This document shows positions 44,313-56,307 of a DNA stretch of 62,359 nucleotides, one piece after another. The translations under genes and the position numbers were made by a program. The notes beneath the pieces were generated by a model. That model had not been told where the DNA came from and did not search any database. It saw only the letters and a program-made list of their open reading frames with translations. The DNA comes from Holtermannia corniformis (Eukaryota > Basidiomycota > Tremellomycetes > Holtermanniales), in the NCBI GenBank assembly GCA_001599935.1, contig BCIJ01000004.1, forward strand, positions 964,831 to 1,027,189, given 5' to 3'. How positions within the stretch are numbered: position 1 is the first letter of the stretch; every line of letters starts with the position of its first letter.

Positions 44313-47300
44313 ACGACGGCTTTGGCGCCGTCTGCAAGCGGCTCGGCTCGGAGGACGCAGCGGAGCGTACGTGTAGACTGCCGGAGAGTGCAAGGGCGAG
44401 CGTCTTGGCGGATAGAAAGCGCCGGTGTCGAGCGTTTCTGACTGCTCAGCTGCTGCAGCAGTGCAAGCGAAGCGATCGGCCCACCGTTGGAAGCGCGAGA
44501 GCCGCTGGACGTTGGAATGTCGGGATTGGCAGAGGCGTGTCACGTCAGCCTTTGGCTTTGGCGATGGCGGCGCGACGCTGTAGGGGGTAGGCGTTGTACG
44601 CGGCTGGAGGGTACATTCGAGGGCAGTGCGTACGTGTGGAGCGCGGGCAGGAGGCAATCGCGGTGATACAGCAGAGGGTCGTCGGGCGAAGAGCGCGGGA
44701 GTGTAGGAACAAGGTGATGTCGCAAAGTGCAGTGTCGGCTGACATGCGCAATGGCCAGTGACGATGGTGAGACGGCGCAGCACAGATCTCGTGTACGTGC
44801 GCACGGTGGGTAGTAGCAAGCAGGGCGTGTAGACGCAAGGCTTGTCATTTGCGCGGTGACGTTGCCGACGTCCGGTAGACGGTCGTGCTGTGGCTGTTCG
44901 ACAGCGACGTGGGTTTGATCGACTCGTCACCGCGCGGTGGAAAGCGACGTAGAGGCGGTCGAGGGCGGCGCGTATGGCAGCGCAGGACCTGTCGGTGTAT
45001 GTCTGGTGGCGTGCTCGACAGGTGGCTCACGCAGAGTGTTCAGTAGAAGCACCGACGCGAGAGGCAGCGCGACTCGTCGGTTGGGTCTTGACGTTTTCAA
45101 CGTTGGCTGATGCGACGTCGCTTCGTAGAGGCCGGGCATCGCGCGGGAGCAGCAGTGCGTGGGAGCGGGTCGAAAGGCCGATCGTGGTGTAGGCGATCAC
45201 AGCGCTTCGACGGCGCTGCATGCGCACGGTTCGGAGGGTTGTAGAGCCATGCCCAAGCGAGGGTGGGTCGAGCGCAAGGCGATTGAACGTTTCGGCGGAT
45301 GCGGCAGTGTCGTGGGAATGGCTCGTAGGGCGCGTGGGTTACAAGAGGCGTGGGCAGGAGGTGCGCGTGGTGCGAGTGCACAAGAGCATCGAGCGCAAGC
45401 GGCGCGAGGATCGCGAGTCGGGAAAGTGTCCGGACGGCACGGGCTCGAAGGCGGGTGGCTGTGACCGTTCGGCTGATGGGGCAGTGTCGTGGGAATGGCT
45501 CGGATCGCGAGAGCTGGCCAAGGCCTTGAATGGCGCGTGGGACGATAAGGCGAGGGATCGGCGTGGGACGACAAGGCGAGGGATCGGCGGCGACTGAGTT
45601 TGGCTGATCTAACAGCGCTGTGTTGGATCGAGCCGTACGAAGCAAGAGCAGCCGAGTGGTCTGGAAAGGCGTGGGGTCGACGAGGCAACGCGGGCATGGG
45701 AAGCGAGGGCGATCGTCATGGTTCGGCTGATCCGACCTCTGACGGGTCGGTTCGTGGGCGTCGCGGGAAGCGTGCAAAGCGAGCAGAGTGGGATTCGGCG
45801 CACGCTCTGCAGACGCCAAGGGAAGCGTGCAAGATCGGCAGCATAATGCGTGTAAAGGGGACCTCGGCGGATTGAGATGGGAATCACTTCGGCTGCTCTG
45901 ATCGCGTTGCTGATGGCTGCGAGCGGTTGATAGGGACCCAGATAAGCGTGCGAGAGGGTGGATGCGTCGTCGGCAGCGTTGTAGCGGGCGGGTGCGGTCG
46001 TCGACGGCATAGGGGGTGACGTGCGCCGAGCGTGTTGCACAGCGCGCAGCACGCAGATCGATACGTCGTTGGACAGCCGCACGCCGTGGGATACTATGAC
46101 AGCCGGAATATAGTCAGTCTATGCAGACTCGCAGCGGCGACATACCCATCACACGGACTCGCGCGGGCGATGATTGTAGCCGCTCCAGACCTGCATCCAC
46201 GCTCAAACCGGGTTTCAGGTCACCCCACGGTCCTGCAGAAGCCGTGTACGCGTTTGTAGAGCGATGGCTGCAGCGGTTGGTCGTCGGCGCCGTCGCGAAC
46301 ACGGTGGTGAAAGGCAGGCGGAGGCTCGGGACTTTGCGGTCTCGCGCTGGCAGAGGATGCGTGGCGCGCGAACCCCTCCCGCCGGCCGGCCTGACGTGGC
46401 AGAGTGTCACGCTGTCGGTGGAGGTCTCTCGCCTTGGGCCTCGAATGCCTGCTACCTTGTAACGCCTGCTGTGCGCCATCCAACAACTTTGGATGCATGC
46501 CCGACACCTCGGACGGCCCGTACGAGCTCTGGCTACCTGTAGACGTCGCGATTGTGTCCGAAACACGTCGCAACGTTTGCTATCGCTGCCAGCTTCCGCG
46601 ACGTCTCTTGAGCTCGGGCCGAAGCCTTTATCCCCAATCGACGAGCTTTGTGCGTTATCGAGGCCTTGGATATGGCCAGCCGGACCGCCTTNACCGACTG
46701 TGCGAGTTTGAGCTGTCCTTGTCGCAGCCGTTGTCGATACATCACACTATCCCCTCTGGCTTCCATCCGCCGCTCTTCCGCCGACCTATCGGGCATCGTG
46801 CCGTCTCGTTGCCAGCCTGTACCCTCCACCACTGCCCTCGATCGACTCGTACAGTCCTCACGGTCATCGTCATGCGATGCGTCGCATCCCGAATCGCCTC
46901 TGGCGTCCGCAACGAGCACCACCCTTGCCACCCTTTGCGGTGTTTGCCCAAGCTCGAGCCCAACCGCGGTAACTCGCCATATGGCACCCGCCTCATCCTG
47001 CCGATGACTCCCGGACACTCTCCTATCCCTGTTTACCCCGTACGACCACCGGTAGGGTCCGCCAGCTCTCTCCGACGCCCTCTCGCTGTCGGGACGGAAA
47101 CCCACCCCGCCGGCGCTTTCGCCCTCCCATGCCGTCCGTCGGCACCGTCCATCCTCGCGACCTAGAGACCTCAAACTGCGACATGTTCAACCCCTCGGCT
47201 CCTGTATCGACCACACGCATCGGCGCGCATCGCGGCGGGAGCTACGGCGAGATCTGGTCGCTTCGTCCCGACTCTGTCCAACGCCGGTTCACCGGGGTGT

Positions 47301-47364
47301 CAAGGTCCAGGGATCCTGCCGGTGAGTCTGTGTGGTCGCTGCCGACGCGTGATGATGATCCCAG
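44313..47364. other. About 3 kb of accessory DNA without a supported gene
   Basis: Very long open frames occur on the minus strand (44211-44930, 45097-45819) and plus strand (46404-47165), but they are Arg/Pro/Ser/Thr-rich, overlap each other antisense and lack splice signals. I read them as GC-driven chance frames. One unresolved base at 46692. A minisatellite and a diverged repeat lie at 45290-45590. Confidence 0.4.
45290..45590. repeat. Diverged direct repeat plus 26-bp tandem repeat
   Basis: GGCAGTGTCGTGGGAATGGC occurs near 45306 and again near 45479, about 175 bp apart, with related flanks. Immediately downstream a 26-bp unit, beginning TGGGACGATAAGGCGAGGGA and ending TCGGCG, is duplicated head to tail at 45538-45563 and 45564-45589 with one mismatch. 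Confidence 0.6.
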
Positions 47365-48940
47365 ACAGTGTGCGACTGCTTGGATGTCGTTTCGCAGCAA
47401 GGCATCAAGGCGCCGCGTAGAACCGGGCACGTATACCCTCTCGCGAGTTTGGCCGAGGAATCGGTCTGGACGGGGATGAACGCGCCGACGGGCTGGAGGC
47501 TGCGCGACGCGCCAGCGTGTATGTGCTAGCTTGTCTGGGTCTTGGCTATGCTCTCATACACGGCGGCGACCGCGCGCACTGCCGTTCGGCGTGTACTGAC
47601 CTACAGACACCTTTGCCACCGGCGTGCAGGTGGTGGTCCCCGTCTGCCGGCTTGGCGATCCGTGCCGATGGCTCAAACCTGGCCAGCGTGCGCGCATGGT
47701 GCCTGTGCATCCCCTGGCACACAAGCTGTGCGCCGCAACACTGCCCACGCGGCTGTACCGCGCGGTATAGCTACTCGAGGACGAGTGCCACTTGCACGGA
47801 TCGATCCGCGGTGCGCCAATCACCGTGGGGTTAGCCACGCGATAGCACGAGCGCCACTCGCGGGGTTGCGGGCTTCGGCCTTTCGGAGTGTGCAGAGGGT
47901 TAAGGTGTTTGTGACGGCTGCTGTCCATCGTCCATACGGCCTTTGCCTTTCCGTACTTTTCGCCACCTGATGCTACGCAGTGCCTATGAGATCTACAGTG
48001 TCGACGCGCCATCTCGGCCTCATGGTCGCTCCAGATTGCCAGCGTGAGACACCCTGTCAAGTTTGGCCGCGAGTGCAAGGGCTGAAGTCGAGATACCGCT
48101 GTCGGGTGAGTTTTTCAATGCCCATCGTTGCACCTGCTCGACCGGCGTCTCTGCAGTGGTCGCGAGTGCCCGTCCGCTCGACTTTGATCCCTGTAGATGG
48201 TACCTACGCGGTCTAGGGCTGACCGGCGCTAGAGGTCGCAGCTGCACACTCTGTGACCGTCTGATCCCGAACCGAGCCGCGATCACCCTGTGCACGTCTA
48301 TCCGCTTCAGGTCGACTCGGATAGCCGTCAAGGGAGCTCTGTCGTCGTCTGGACGCGTGACAAGGTGTAGAGGTGGGATATCGCGATCAAGTGAGTTTTC
48401 TCCGCCGTGACGCCGCCTCGGCTGATGCAGCGTGGGTCGAGCACCGCGTCACGCAGCTTCAATCGAGTCTGCCTCCAGACGTGTCCTCTCTTTGCTTCAG
48501 AGTCACTCCCGATACCATCGTCAATACCCCTCGACATTGCGCGTACTGATCTGGCAGCTAGAAGGTGCAGAGGCGTCAGGTGAGTCTTCCCAGCTCCTTT
48601 GCGTCGATGCCCTGTGCGACTCCATCTTTACCCGTCCTCGCTCGTCTCTTGGGAGAGCGCATGCGTGGTACGAGCCAGCTGACGCAGTTTCACGACTCTG
48701 CAGTCGTCCCAACCCCATCACACCACGACCTTTTCGTCCTACGCGCCCACACGCCGCCGATGTGCACCCAGTGGCCGCCAAAGTACACCGGACCGTCGTC
48801 GGGAGCTTTAGCAACCACGCTTGGCGAGCTCGAGCTGTGTAAAGGGTCGCCAACGGGCATCGCTCGTGAGCATCCTCGTGAGTCGTCCTGTCCTTGCGAC
48901 GTCTGTGACGCTTGGCTGCGTCTCTCGCTGTAGCTTGTAC
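47365..48940 (+). CDS. Unknown multi-exon gene or gene remnant
   Basis: Two exons are convincing. 47365-47517 encodes TVCDCLDVVSQQGIKAPRRT ... GMNAPTGWRLRDAPA, and joins across a GTATGT...CTGACCTACAG intron to 47607-47770, encoding TFATGVQVVVPVCRLGDPCR ... LYRAV and a TAG. The first follows a GTGAGT...CCCAG intron at about 47322-47364, but the exon before it has no ATG in frame. Further 3', isolated coding-like pieces exist: VYPLQVDSDSRQGSSVVVW, WVEHRVTQLQSSLPPDVSSL and HDSAVVPTPSHHDLFVLRAH. Each has a plausible splice site, but they do not join in frame. No family recognised. Probably a partly decayed gene. Confidence 0.3.
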
Positions 48941-49162
48941 TGACAATGCAGCGCGCTCGTTCACCCTAACAACACACTCCGTTCAGCCCGTTCCATCGCA
49001 ACCCGCCTTGCCAGTCCTCTCGTCGCCGCCGCCCGAGTGCCTAGTAGGGGTGGCCGCGGCAGCGGCCGGCCGATCCCGGCTTAACCCCTCGATTTCGCCG
49101 GGTCGTCCTTGGCCCAGTCCGGATCGCGGAGGTTTTATCAGCCGCGGCGCCGGCCGTTTCCC

Positions 49163-49365
49163 TCTCTCTCCAGTCCGGCCTACCGTATTCAGCGTCTTTC
49201 ATGTTGAAATCAGGATTATTTGAACAAGTTCTAAAGGCTGCACGACGGTCTAGAAGACCCTCCCTCTCCAGTCCGGTCGACCGGATTCTAGCTAATTTCA
49301 TAGAAACTTGTCTGCACAAGTGTTCAGCGGCCTTCCCTCTCCAGTCCGGCCGACCGTATTCTACT
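49163..49365. repeat. Three spaced copies of a 30-bp motif
   Basis: Copies at about 49163, 49260 and 49334. Each contains CCTCTC or CCCTCTC, then CCAGTCCGG(C/T)C, then (T/G)ACCG(T/G)ATTC. The spacing is irregular (about 97 and 74 bp) and the sequence between copies is AT-rich and unrelated. Roughly 1 kb upstream of the helicase start. Confidence 0.6.
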
Positions 49366-50079
49366 ACTTTTTACTGAAAAAGTTTGCGTCCTAACTATTG
49401 TATGTGGCCAGCCGCAGTGCGGCTGAGTCCCAAAGAGGCAACTGCGGACATCGCTTGATCTCCAACGCTCGGGCCCTTGCCTAATGTAGTAGATAATTGT
49501 CGTGCGTGACCACGTTTTCTGCGTCTGACTCTCAATGGTCCTGCGCGGCCTCAATGGTCCTGCATCTCCACAACCAGGATAGCTACAAACATGTGGATTG
49601 GACTGGGAGAATGCCGCAGAGACGTAGATGAATGTTTGCTATGACAGCCGAGCTCAGTGACATGTACCTGATGAGCTGCGAGGTGGACGCGGCCAGATGG
49701 GTGCTGAACACGTGGTTTTGCCAGCCAGCTGTCCTGGTCGTAGATGGTCGTACGGCTTCAACCAGCTCAGCCGTCATGCTAAATGGGACCCCCATGATCA
49801 GCTCACAATTCTGAACACAGTGGTACCCGTTTGCACGACGACTGAGGCCTTGGTGACGAGCAATCATCATGCATAGTTCAGAGGTGCCACACTCGCTTGC
49901 AGCTGGCGACCGCAGCTCGCAGCGACCGCAACCCGCAGCGACCGCAGCCCGTACGACTTGGCCGCAACTGACCACCAACGACAACGGCTTCATCCTGGAC
50001 GGCAATTGCGCAGATACGGCAAACACGGCAGACGCGTCCTCAGCACATACGACCGCGACTGTCAACGCAACCATGGCCG

Positions 50080-50140
50080 CGCCCGCCCGCACCTCGCCCG
50101 CCCGCACCTCGCCCGCCCGCACCTCGCCCGCCCGCACCTC
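50080..50140. repeat. 15-bp minisatellite, four copies
   Basis: Unit CGCCCGCCCGCACCT repeated four times head to tail with almost no divergence. It lies about 200 bp upstream of the helicase ATG. Confidence 0.75.
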
Positions 50141-50343
50141 GCCCACCGTGACTTGCACGGCCAAAGGCGTTCAGCACAGTGGATCACTCGCACGGCCTAT
50201 CACTGATCTCTGAGGGGTGTTGTGACGCTGGGGACGCTGCTCAGGCTGCCATATAGGTGCGTACGCTGCGGCCTGTCTTGCAAAGCTGACCGTAGCTACG
50301 TCTCGCCCTCGCACTTCGCCTTTCGCACTTCACACTTCGCACC

Positions 50344-53300
50344 ATGTCCTTGCCTGCTGCCGCTACTTTCAAGACTGAGACGACGGAGACCATCACTCAG
50401 TGGCCGCAGTCGCCCATCCCCGTTCTGGACTCTGAAGACGAGGTTCAGGATGCAGACGTCGAGATCATTGAGCTGGATGGCAGCCCGGAACGCGACCCGT
50501 TCTGGCCTGGGTCCAAGGTCTCCATGGAGTACGGTGAGCTGCGGGCCGCGGGCATACGGCTGCGAGGGTACGCGTACGGGACTGACGGCCGCAGATGATT
50601 CGGACATCTACTCTCTCGCCCTCGTCCACTCGCCCTCCCTCTCATCCCTTGGCCTCGCGTACCATCCCGGCCTGCACATCCTCGTCTGCACGGAATGCGA
50701 GGAAGGCGTACGAGCTCTGGAACGCAGCATCCAGATCCACGTCAAGCGTCATGGGGGCAAGGCGAAGACGGCCGAGATCAAGGTGGTCCTGGACGAAGTT
50801 CCCCTTGCTGCGGCAAACAGCCACCCCGTCCTCAAGGTGCGACACGACGGGCGGCCCATCCAGCAGGTGACGGGCATCATGGTCAACAAGGGTGTTGGCT
50901 GCGAGTCGTGCAGGTGAGTTGCGTGCTGGGCGTACAAGGCCAAGGCTGACGACGGCAGATACGTCTGCAGCAAGGCTACGAGCATGGCCACGCACCTCAG
51001 CAAGCACCACCCAGACAACGGCTCCTCATCCCGCCCCAACATCTTGTACCAGCGGCTCTTTGCAGGCGGAACCTCTGCGGCGTTCGAGGTCCGCAACTAC
51101 CTTGCGCCTGCCCCTCCCGCAGATGACCAAGCACTGCTCTGGCAGGCCGCGTTGGATGCTATCCCTGCCGCGACCATGCCCGAGGAGAACGACCGCGACC
51201 TTACCCCGTTCCTTCGCGTCTACGACTGGCTTGATCACGTCAAGGGCCACAACCTCGCCTCGCTGTCAGCGTTGACACACCGCAAGATCACGGAGGACGA
51301 GGGTCTCACCCACTGGGCTAAGGGCATGGAGACGGCGATGAAGCGGGCGCATGAGATGGTGTCAGGCGGGAACCCTCGCATTCGCACCATGCTCGTCCAG
51401 GGCGATGCTGAAGAGTACGTCAAGTCCCTTCTCTCACTGCAAGCCGCAGCTGACGTCTGCAGTGGTAGCGGCATCCTTCGCGCCAACTCAGACAGCTATG
51501 TCAAGGAATGCACAACGACATTCACACGCTTCCTCCTCATGATCGCCCGTCTCATTGCTCGCAACAAGGCGATCACGGCGAACGCGAACATGGCAGACGT
51601 CTACCAAGCACCGTTCTCGGCCGCTATCACGGAGATCTTCGAAGACCTTGTCGCATCGCAGGATGACGAGGAGGGCGTCCTGCCTGCTCTCCAGGCCTTC
51701 GTTGTCACTCTACTCAAGGACATCCCGCCGAGCTCGCACCGCGACGTCTACGCCTTCCCCCTCCTCCGTTTCATCTGCCTGCGTCACATCAACAACCACG
51801 GCGGCTTCGACTCCGTACACGACATCACCCGTACGCTGGCACAGCTGCAATGGGCCATCCGCGCGGTGCTGTACAGCATGATCATGGGCGAGCTGGACAC
51901 AGGGATTGGCGAGCAGCAGCAGGCAGCGTGAGTACGGTCTGGACTTGCGAGCGTAGCTGACGTCTGCACAGCCTGCTTGACAACACCCTTGCCCTTCTTC
52001 GCCCAGACCGCCTGACGTCGTTCAGCGCCATGATCGACATGAAGCGGCTTGCCAACTCCTGCGCCAAGTCCACCTCGGCCCTCCCTCGCTGCTGCTGGAA
52101 TGACAACCTCGGCCTCTCCCTCTCTGTCAACGGCAACACCCTCAGCCTTGATCACGTTCGCGAGATGATCCCGACGCTCTGCGCCCAAGCAAGCGAGCTG
52201 CTGGCGAGGTTGACGTTTGGCATGACGCTTGACGTTGGCTCGCAGCTGAGTGACCAGCTGTCGAACGGGACACACGGCTACTCGTTCATGCAGCAGAACA
52301 AGCTGGAGAAATGCTGGCGAGACGTACTGCGGCAGCTCATGAACAGCGACTACCACCACGGGCTCGAGGACGGCGTCATCCAGTGGGCGAGCAACCGTAC
52401 GCTGCGGTATCTCAACGACTGCCGCGCCCTCCTCCGTCTCCTTGCCCCTCTGCTCCACGTCACCTACGGCTCGCCTGCCCGCGGCGCCGAGCTCTGCAGT
52501 GCCAAGCTCGTCAACCTCGGCTCCTCGCACCGCAACGTCTTCACCATCTCTGGCCGCATCAACGTCATCCTGCAGTACCACAAGAGCTCGAACCTGACAG
52601 GGCGAGACAAGATCGTCAGCCGCGAGCTCCCGCACGCCGTGTCCGACCTGATGCTACGCTACATCATCTATGTCCGCCCTGTCGAAGCCTACCTGGTCGC
52701 CAACACTGCGAAGGACGAGGCGAGTGGACTTGCCAAGGCCGCGATCATGCGGACGTACCTCTTTGCCTCGCACGGCGTCCAGTGGACTGGCGTCAACATC
52801 AGCGACAGCCTCAAGCTCGCCTTCCAAGCCCACTGCCAGGCGCCGATTGGTGTACAGGACTGGCGTCAGGCCGTCGTCCTCATCCAGCAGAAACACAAGG
52901 TGCTGCGGAACACGCCGTTGGAGGTCGAAGACGAGATCGAGGACTTGCAAGCAGGACATACGACAGCAACGGCGAGAGCGTACTACGGCCTCAATGCGGC
53001 TGATCTCGCTGGCCTCGAGGGTATGGCCCTCTACGCGTACCAGCTGGCAAGCCGTGAATGGCATCACCTCTTACGCTGCGGGCCCGCAGTGGACGACGCA
53101 CACAAGGGCAAGGCCAGCAAGACTGAGGATCTGGACTACGATCGCCTGGCCAGCCTGGTTGCCGTCAAGCTCACACCTCACATCACGAAGCCCGCGCCCG
53201 CCCCATCCATCCCCGTCCTGCCCTTGCCTGCTGCGCCCACTCGCCTTGTCCCGCTCCCGCCCATGCCGCCCCTGACACAAGACGTCTTCGACTCGCTGTC

Positions 53301-55497
53301 CGTCGTCACCAAGTTTGGCACCTTTCGCTCTGTGGAACAGGCGTACGCTTGCATGCTCGCCCTGAACGCCAAGTCCGAGGATGACAACTTGCTGGTGACG
53401 CTGCCTACGGGTGCTGGCAAGAGCTACGTCTGGAAGCTGGCCGCCGTTCATGAGACAGTCAACTGTACGGTCGTCGTGGTCCCACTGCGCGCACTCCTGG
53501 AGGAGTTCATGGACGAGATGACAGAGCTCGGCAAGCACACGGACGTACGGGCCAAGGTCGGCCACTACTTCAAGGACGTTGCGCACCGCCAGCATGTCCG
53601 CGGTGCCGTCTTCGTCTCTGCAGAGCAGGCGAGTACGACGCACTTCCTTAGCTGGGCGAAGCGACTTGGCAAGCAGCTCAAGCGGGTTGTCATTGAAGAA
53701 GCCCATCTCGTCCTGTCGTCTGCCTCGTACCGCAGCCCAATGCTCAGCCTTGACGCCCTTCGTACCCTTGCTCGCCCAACCATCCTCGTCACTGCGACTT
53801 GCCCGCAGCCGATGATCATGCCGCTGCTCGACGCTTTGCACATCAGCCAGGCATCGCACATCAGCCTGCCAACGGCGAACACGCAGCACTCGTACTTGGT
53901 CCACCCGCAGCGGCTGTCTGGACCTCAGCTGTTTCGCAACGTCCAGACGCTGATTGAACATTGGTACGACAAGGGCTGCCTTGAGCCTACGTCCCGCGTC
54001 CTTGTCTTCTGCAACGGGTCCAAGGATCAGGCCGAGAAGTTGGCAGACAAGCTCGGCTGCGGCTACCACCATAGCGCCATGGACGACGAGCTGCGGACGA
54101 CAACGCTGGGGGCATTCGCGGACATACGTTCGGACATGACGGCAAGTCGCGTACTCTGTACGACCGCGGGGCTTGGCTGCGGCGTCAACCTGCTGAACGT
54201 CGACGCCGTTGTACATGTGGGCGAGCCAGACGACGTCCTCAGCTTTGCTCAAGAGGTTGGACGAGGCGGCCGTACAGGCAAACGGGCACTCTCATACGTC
54301 TTCCCGTCTCTTCAACGTCGAGCCGCGACCCTACCAGACGTAACGGGACAAGGCGCGATGATCAACTACTGCGACGACCGCACCACTTGTCGCCGTCAGC
54401 TACTCAGCGAGTTCCTCAATGGCCGTCCCGACCACTGCCAGACAACGTCGAAACCGATGCTGTGCGACAACTGCAGTGACCGACTTACGCTGCACCATCC
54501 CATGCGCATCCCGGGCAGCGTCATTGCCAACGTCCACGGCAACCTGCTGCAAGACGTCATCAGCCGTCGGACATTTATTGCGAGCCTCTGGCCGCATCCG
54601 CCGTCACCCGCGACCACTCCGACTGCACCACCCATCATGGCCGCGCCTTCACCAACGCCTGTCCCATCTGCTCCAACGCCGCCAGCCACGACTCCCCGTA
54701 TGCTGCGACCGCTGTCTGCGCTGCCGCTGCCGCACGTCATCATCCCGACGTCGTCACCACTGGCCAACGTCCCAACCTCGTCACTGCCAGGATCACAGGT
54801 TGCGCCCTTGGCCTGGTCATTGAAGCGGAAGGCGGACGACGATGCTGGCAGTCAGCCAAAGCGATTCGCGTCGTCTGCAGAGGCTCTCGCAAGGCAAGCA
54901 AGCTGTCGACCGTCTGGTGCGACCACCTCGCGGGCATCAGCGAAGGCAATGAGCTCGGACTCAACGGCCGTCCAGAGGCAGCGAATGGCGTCCGACTCGC
55001 TGCTACTCCGCTTCAACGACCTCATGCGTCGCGGGTGCGACCATCCCAGCCCCGACGACCGTTGGTGCCCAGTCTGCGCTGCCAACTTTGGCCCAGGCGA
55101 CTGTCATGCCGTTCGAGACTGCCCGTACTGGCAAGACAGCATTGACGAACTTGCCCAATGGAAACGTTCGATCCTGTGGATTCAGGCCAAGTCTGAGAGT
55201 TGCGTCAAGTGCTGGCTCCCTCTCAAGTCGTCCACACAGCGCAACATCCTCCACAACCGCGAATGGCGAGACTGCGGTGTCTACGCCGACTTCCTGCCAG
55301 AGCTGGTGTTCGTTGCCTACAGACGTACGGACCACCTCGGCCATCACCAGCTGCTGGAGACGTTCCCAACTGAGGACGACTTGCGGCGATGGCTGCCAAC
55401 GAGGGATGTGACGGGGATTACAGGCGCTGTTCGCCTCGCCATCTGGATCCTTGACGGCTATCAGGACAGTGACAGGGTACTTCTGCTAGACTCGTAG
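50344..55497 (+). CDS. Telomere-linked RecQ-type helicase
   Basis: Superfamily 2 DNA helicase of the kind repeated at fungal chromosome ends. Four exons (50344-50533, 50595-50913, 50959-51927, 51972-55497) give 1668 codons including the stop. N-terminal half: acidic start (DSEDEVQDADVEIIELDG), then a Cys/His cluster (CESCRYVCSKATSMATHLSK, then HH) like a C2H2/BED finger. Helicase motifs: I LPTGAGKSYVWKL, Ia VVVPLRALLEEF, II VIEEAHLVLSS (EEAH in place of DEAH), III LVTATCP, IV VLVFCNGS, V TTAGLGCGVN, VI QEVGRGGRTG. A RecQ-type zinc module follows (CRRQLLSEF ... CDNCSDR). A second Cys/His block (CPVCAANFGPGDCHAVRDCP) sits near the end. Presumed role: telomere maintenance or spread of subtelomeres. 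Distance to the telomere is about 7 kb, transcribed towards it. Confidence 0.87.
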
Positions 55498-55690
55498 ATG
55501 GATTGGTTGTCACTGCACATACGTACATAGCCCAGTCCGGCAAACACACTGCGTCAGACGAAAAGCCCTACCCACGGCGACCCCCGCTTGCCCGCTGACG
55601 GCTGGCCTCACAGCCTGGTTTCTGGTCCGAAACAATCAAGTTGATGTCAGATGGTAGTATGACGTATCTGTGACAAGTCTGGCAACCCCA

Positions 55691-55766
55691 GCTAGAGTAG
55701 TCTAGTGGCTTAAGTAGCTGTGTTGCTTAAGGCCGCGAGTTCGAATCCTGCTGCTGACATGTTTTT
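55691..55766 (+). other. tRNA-like Pol III unit 1
   Basis: A perfect A-box (TAGTCTAGTGG, 55698-55708), a near-perfect B-box (GAGTTCGAATCC, 55737-55748) and a T5 terminator (55762-55766). The T-arm is imperfect, and I could not form a 7-bp acceptor stem or a clear anticodon arm, so I do not call a functional tRNA. Either a diverged tRNA gene, a tRNA-derived SINE head, or a B-box element. Confidence 0.5.
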
Positions 55767-55974
55767 GCTCACACACCACCAGTAAGTCATAATCCATTGA
55801 CCTCTCATTATCGCGTGTCCATGACAATACTAACCCATGTCCGCTAATTGATTTGACTTGTGGTAGCTGACGAAGCGGGGCTAGTGGCGATTTTGGCAGC
55901 CTGGCAGGTCGTCGCTTTTTGCTCTTTTTGCTATGTGCCACTGTGGCCAGCGGTAGGCGCACATAACATCCCTG

Positions 55975-56307
55975 CACGTGCTGCAATTGACAGCACACGT
56001 GAGCACATCTGAGCATGCGACGGGACTTAGACAGATTGACGTTGACGAACGCACACGTGTGGAAACTCAACCATCTGTAACGGCGGCCTGACGCATTATT
56101 GACTGGTACCACGTGTTTTCCCCACCTAAAGTGGGGGTTCTGCACGTGTTGGGCCAAAGTCGTGGCACACGTGCGCGGGGACTTAGAGAAAATCCGGACG
56201 AAGCCATTTCGGGTGCGCTTAAAACTCAACGTTGGCCGAGGGTCACGTGTTTTCCCCATCTAAAATAGGGGTTCCGCACGTGTTGGACGAAAGTTGTCAC
56301 ACACGTG
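55975..56307. promoter_or_regulatory. Array of nine CACGTG E-boxes
   Basis: CACGTG occurs at 55975, 55996, 56054, 56110, 56143, 56168, 56244, 56277 and 56302: nine perfect palindromes in 333 bp. Part of the density comes from tandem duplication of a 134-bp unit, but the first three lie outside it. CACGTG is the classic bHLH (Cbf1/Pho4/USF-type) site. It lies between the helicase and the dioxygenase-like ORF. Confidence 0.7.

Larger units (their letters stand above)
48941..50343. other. Upstream region of the telomere-linked helicase, no supported gene
   Basis: Contains the three-copy motif at 49163-49365 and a 15-bp minisatellite at 50080-50140. A plus frame at 49632-49814 (MFAMTAELSDMYLMSCEVDA) and its long antisense frame are not supported by splice sites or motifs. 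Confidence 0.4.

Noticed and set aside
44211..44930. 239-codon minus-strand open frame
   Set aside because: Arg/Pro/Thr/Ser-rich, overlapped by other long frames on both strands, no splice signals, no motif; consistent with few stops in GC-rich DNA.
45097..45819. 240-codon minus-strand open frame with internal repeats
   Set aside because: The internal repeats (EPFPRHC) come from the DNA direct repeat at 45290-45520; composition is not protein-like.
46404..47165. 253-codon plus-strand open frame
   Set aside because: Crosses an unresolved base, has an antisense frame of similar length, and lacks domain-like segments apart from a short stretch near its start.
49583..50164. 193-codon minus-strand open frame with EVRAG repeats
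   Set aside because: The repeats are a translation of the 15-bp minisatellite at 50080-50140.
55691..55766. Functional tRNA gene
   Set aside because: A- and B-boxes and terminator are present, but the acceptor stem and anticodon arm do not form; kept only as a tRNA-like unit.
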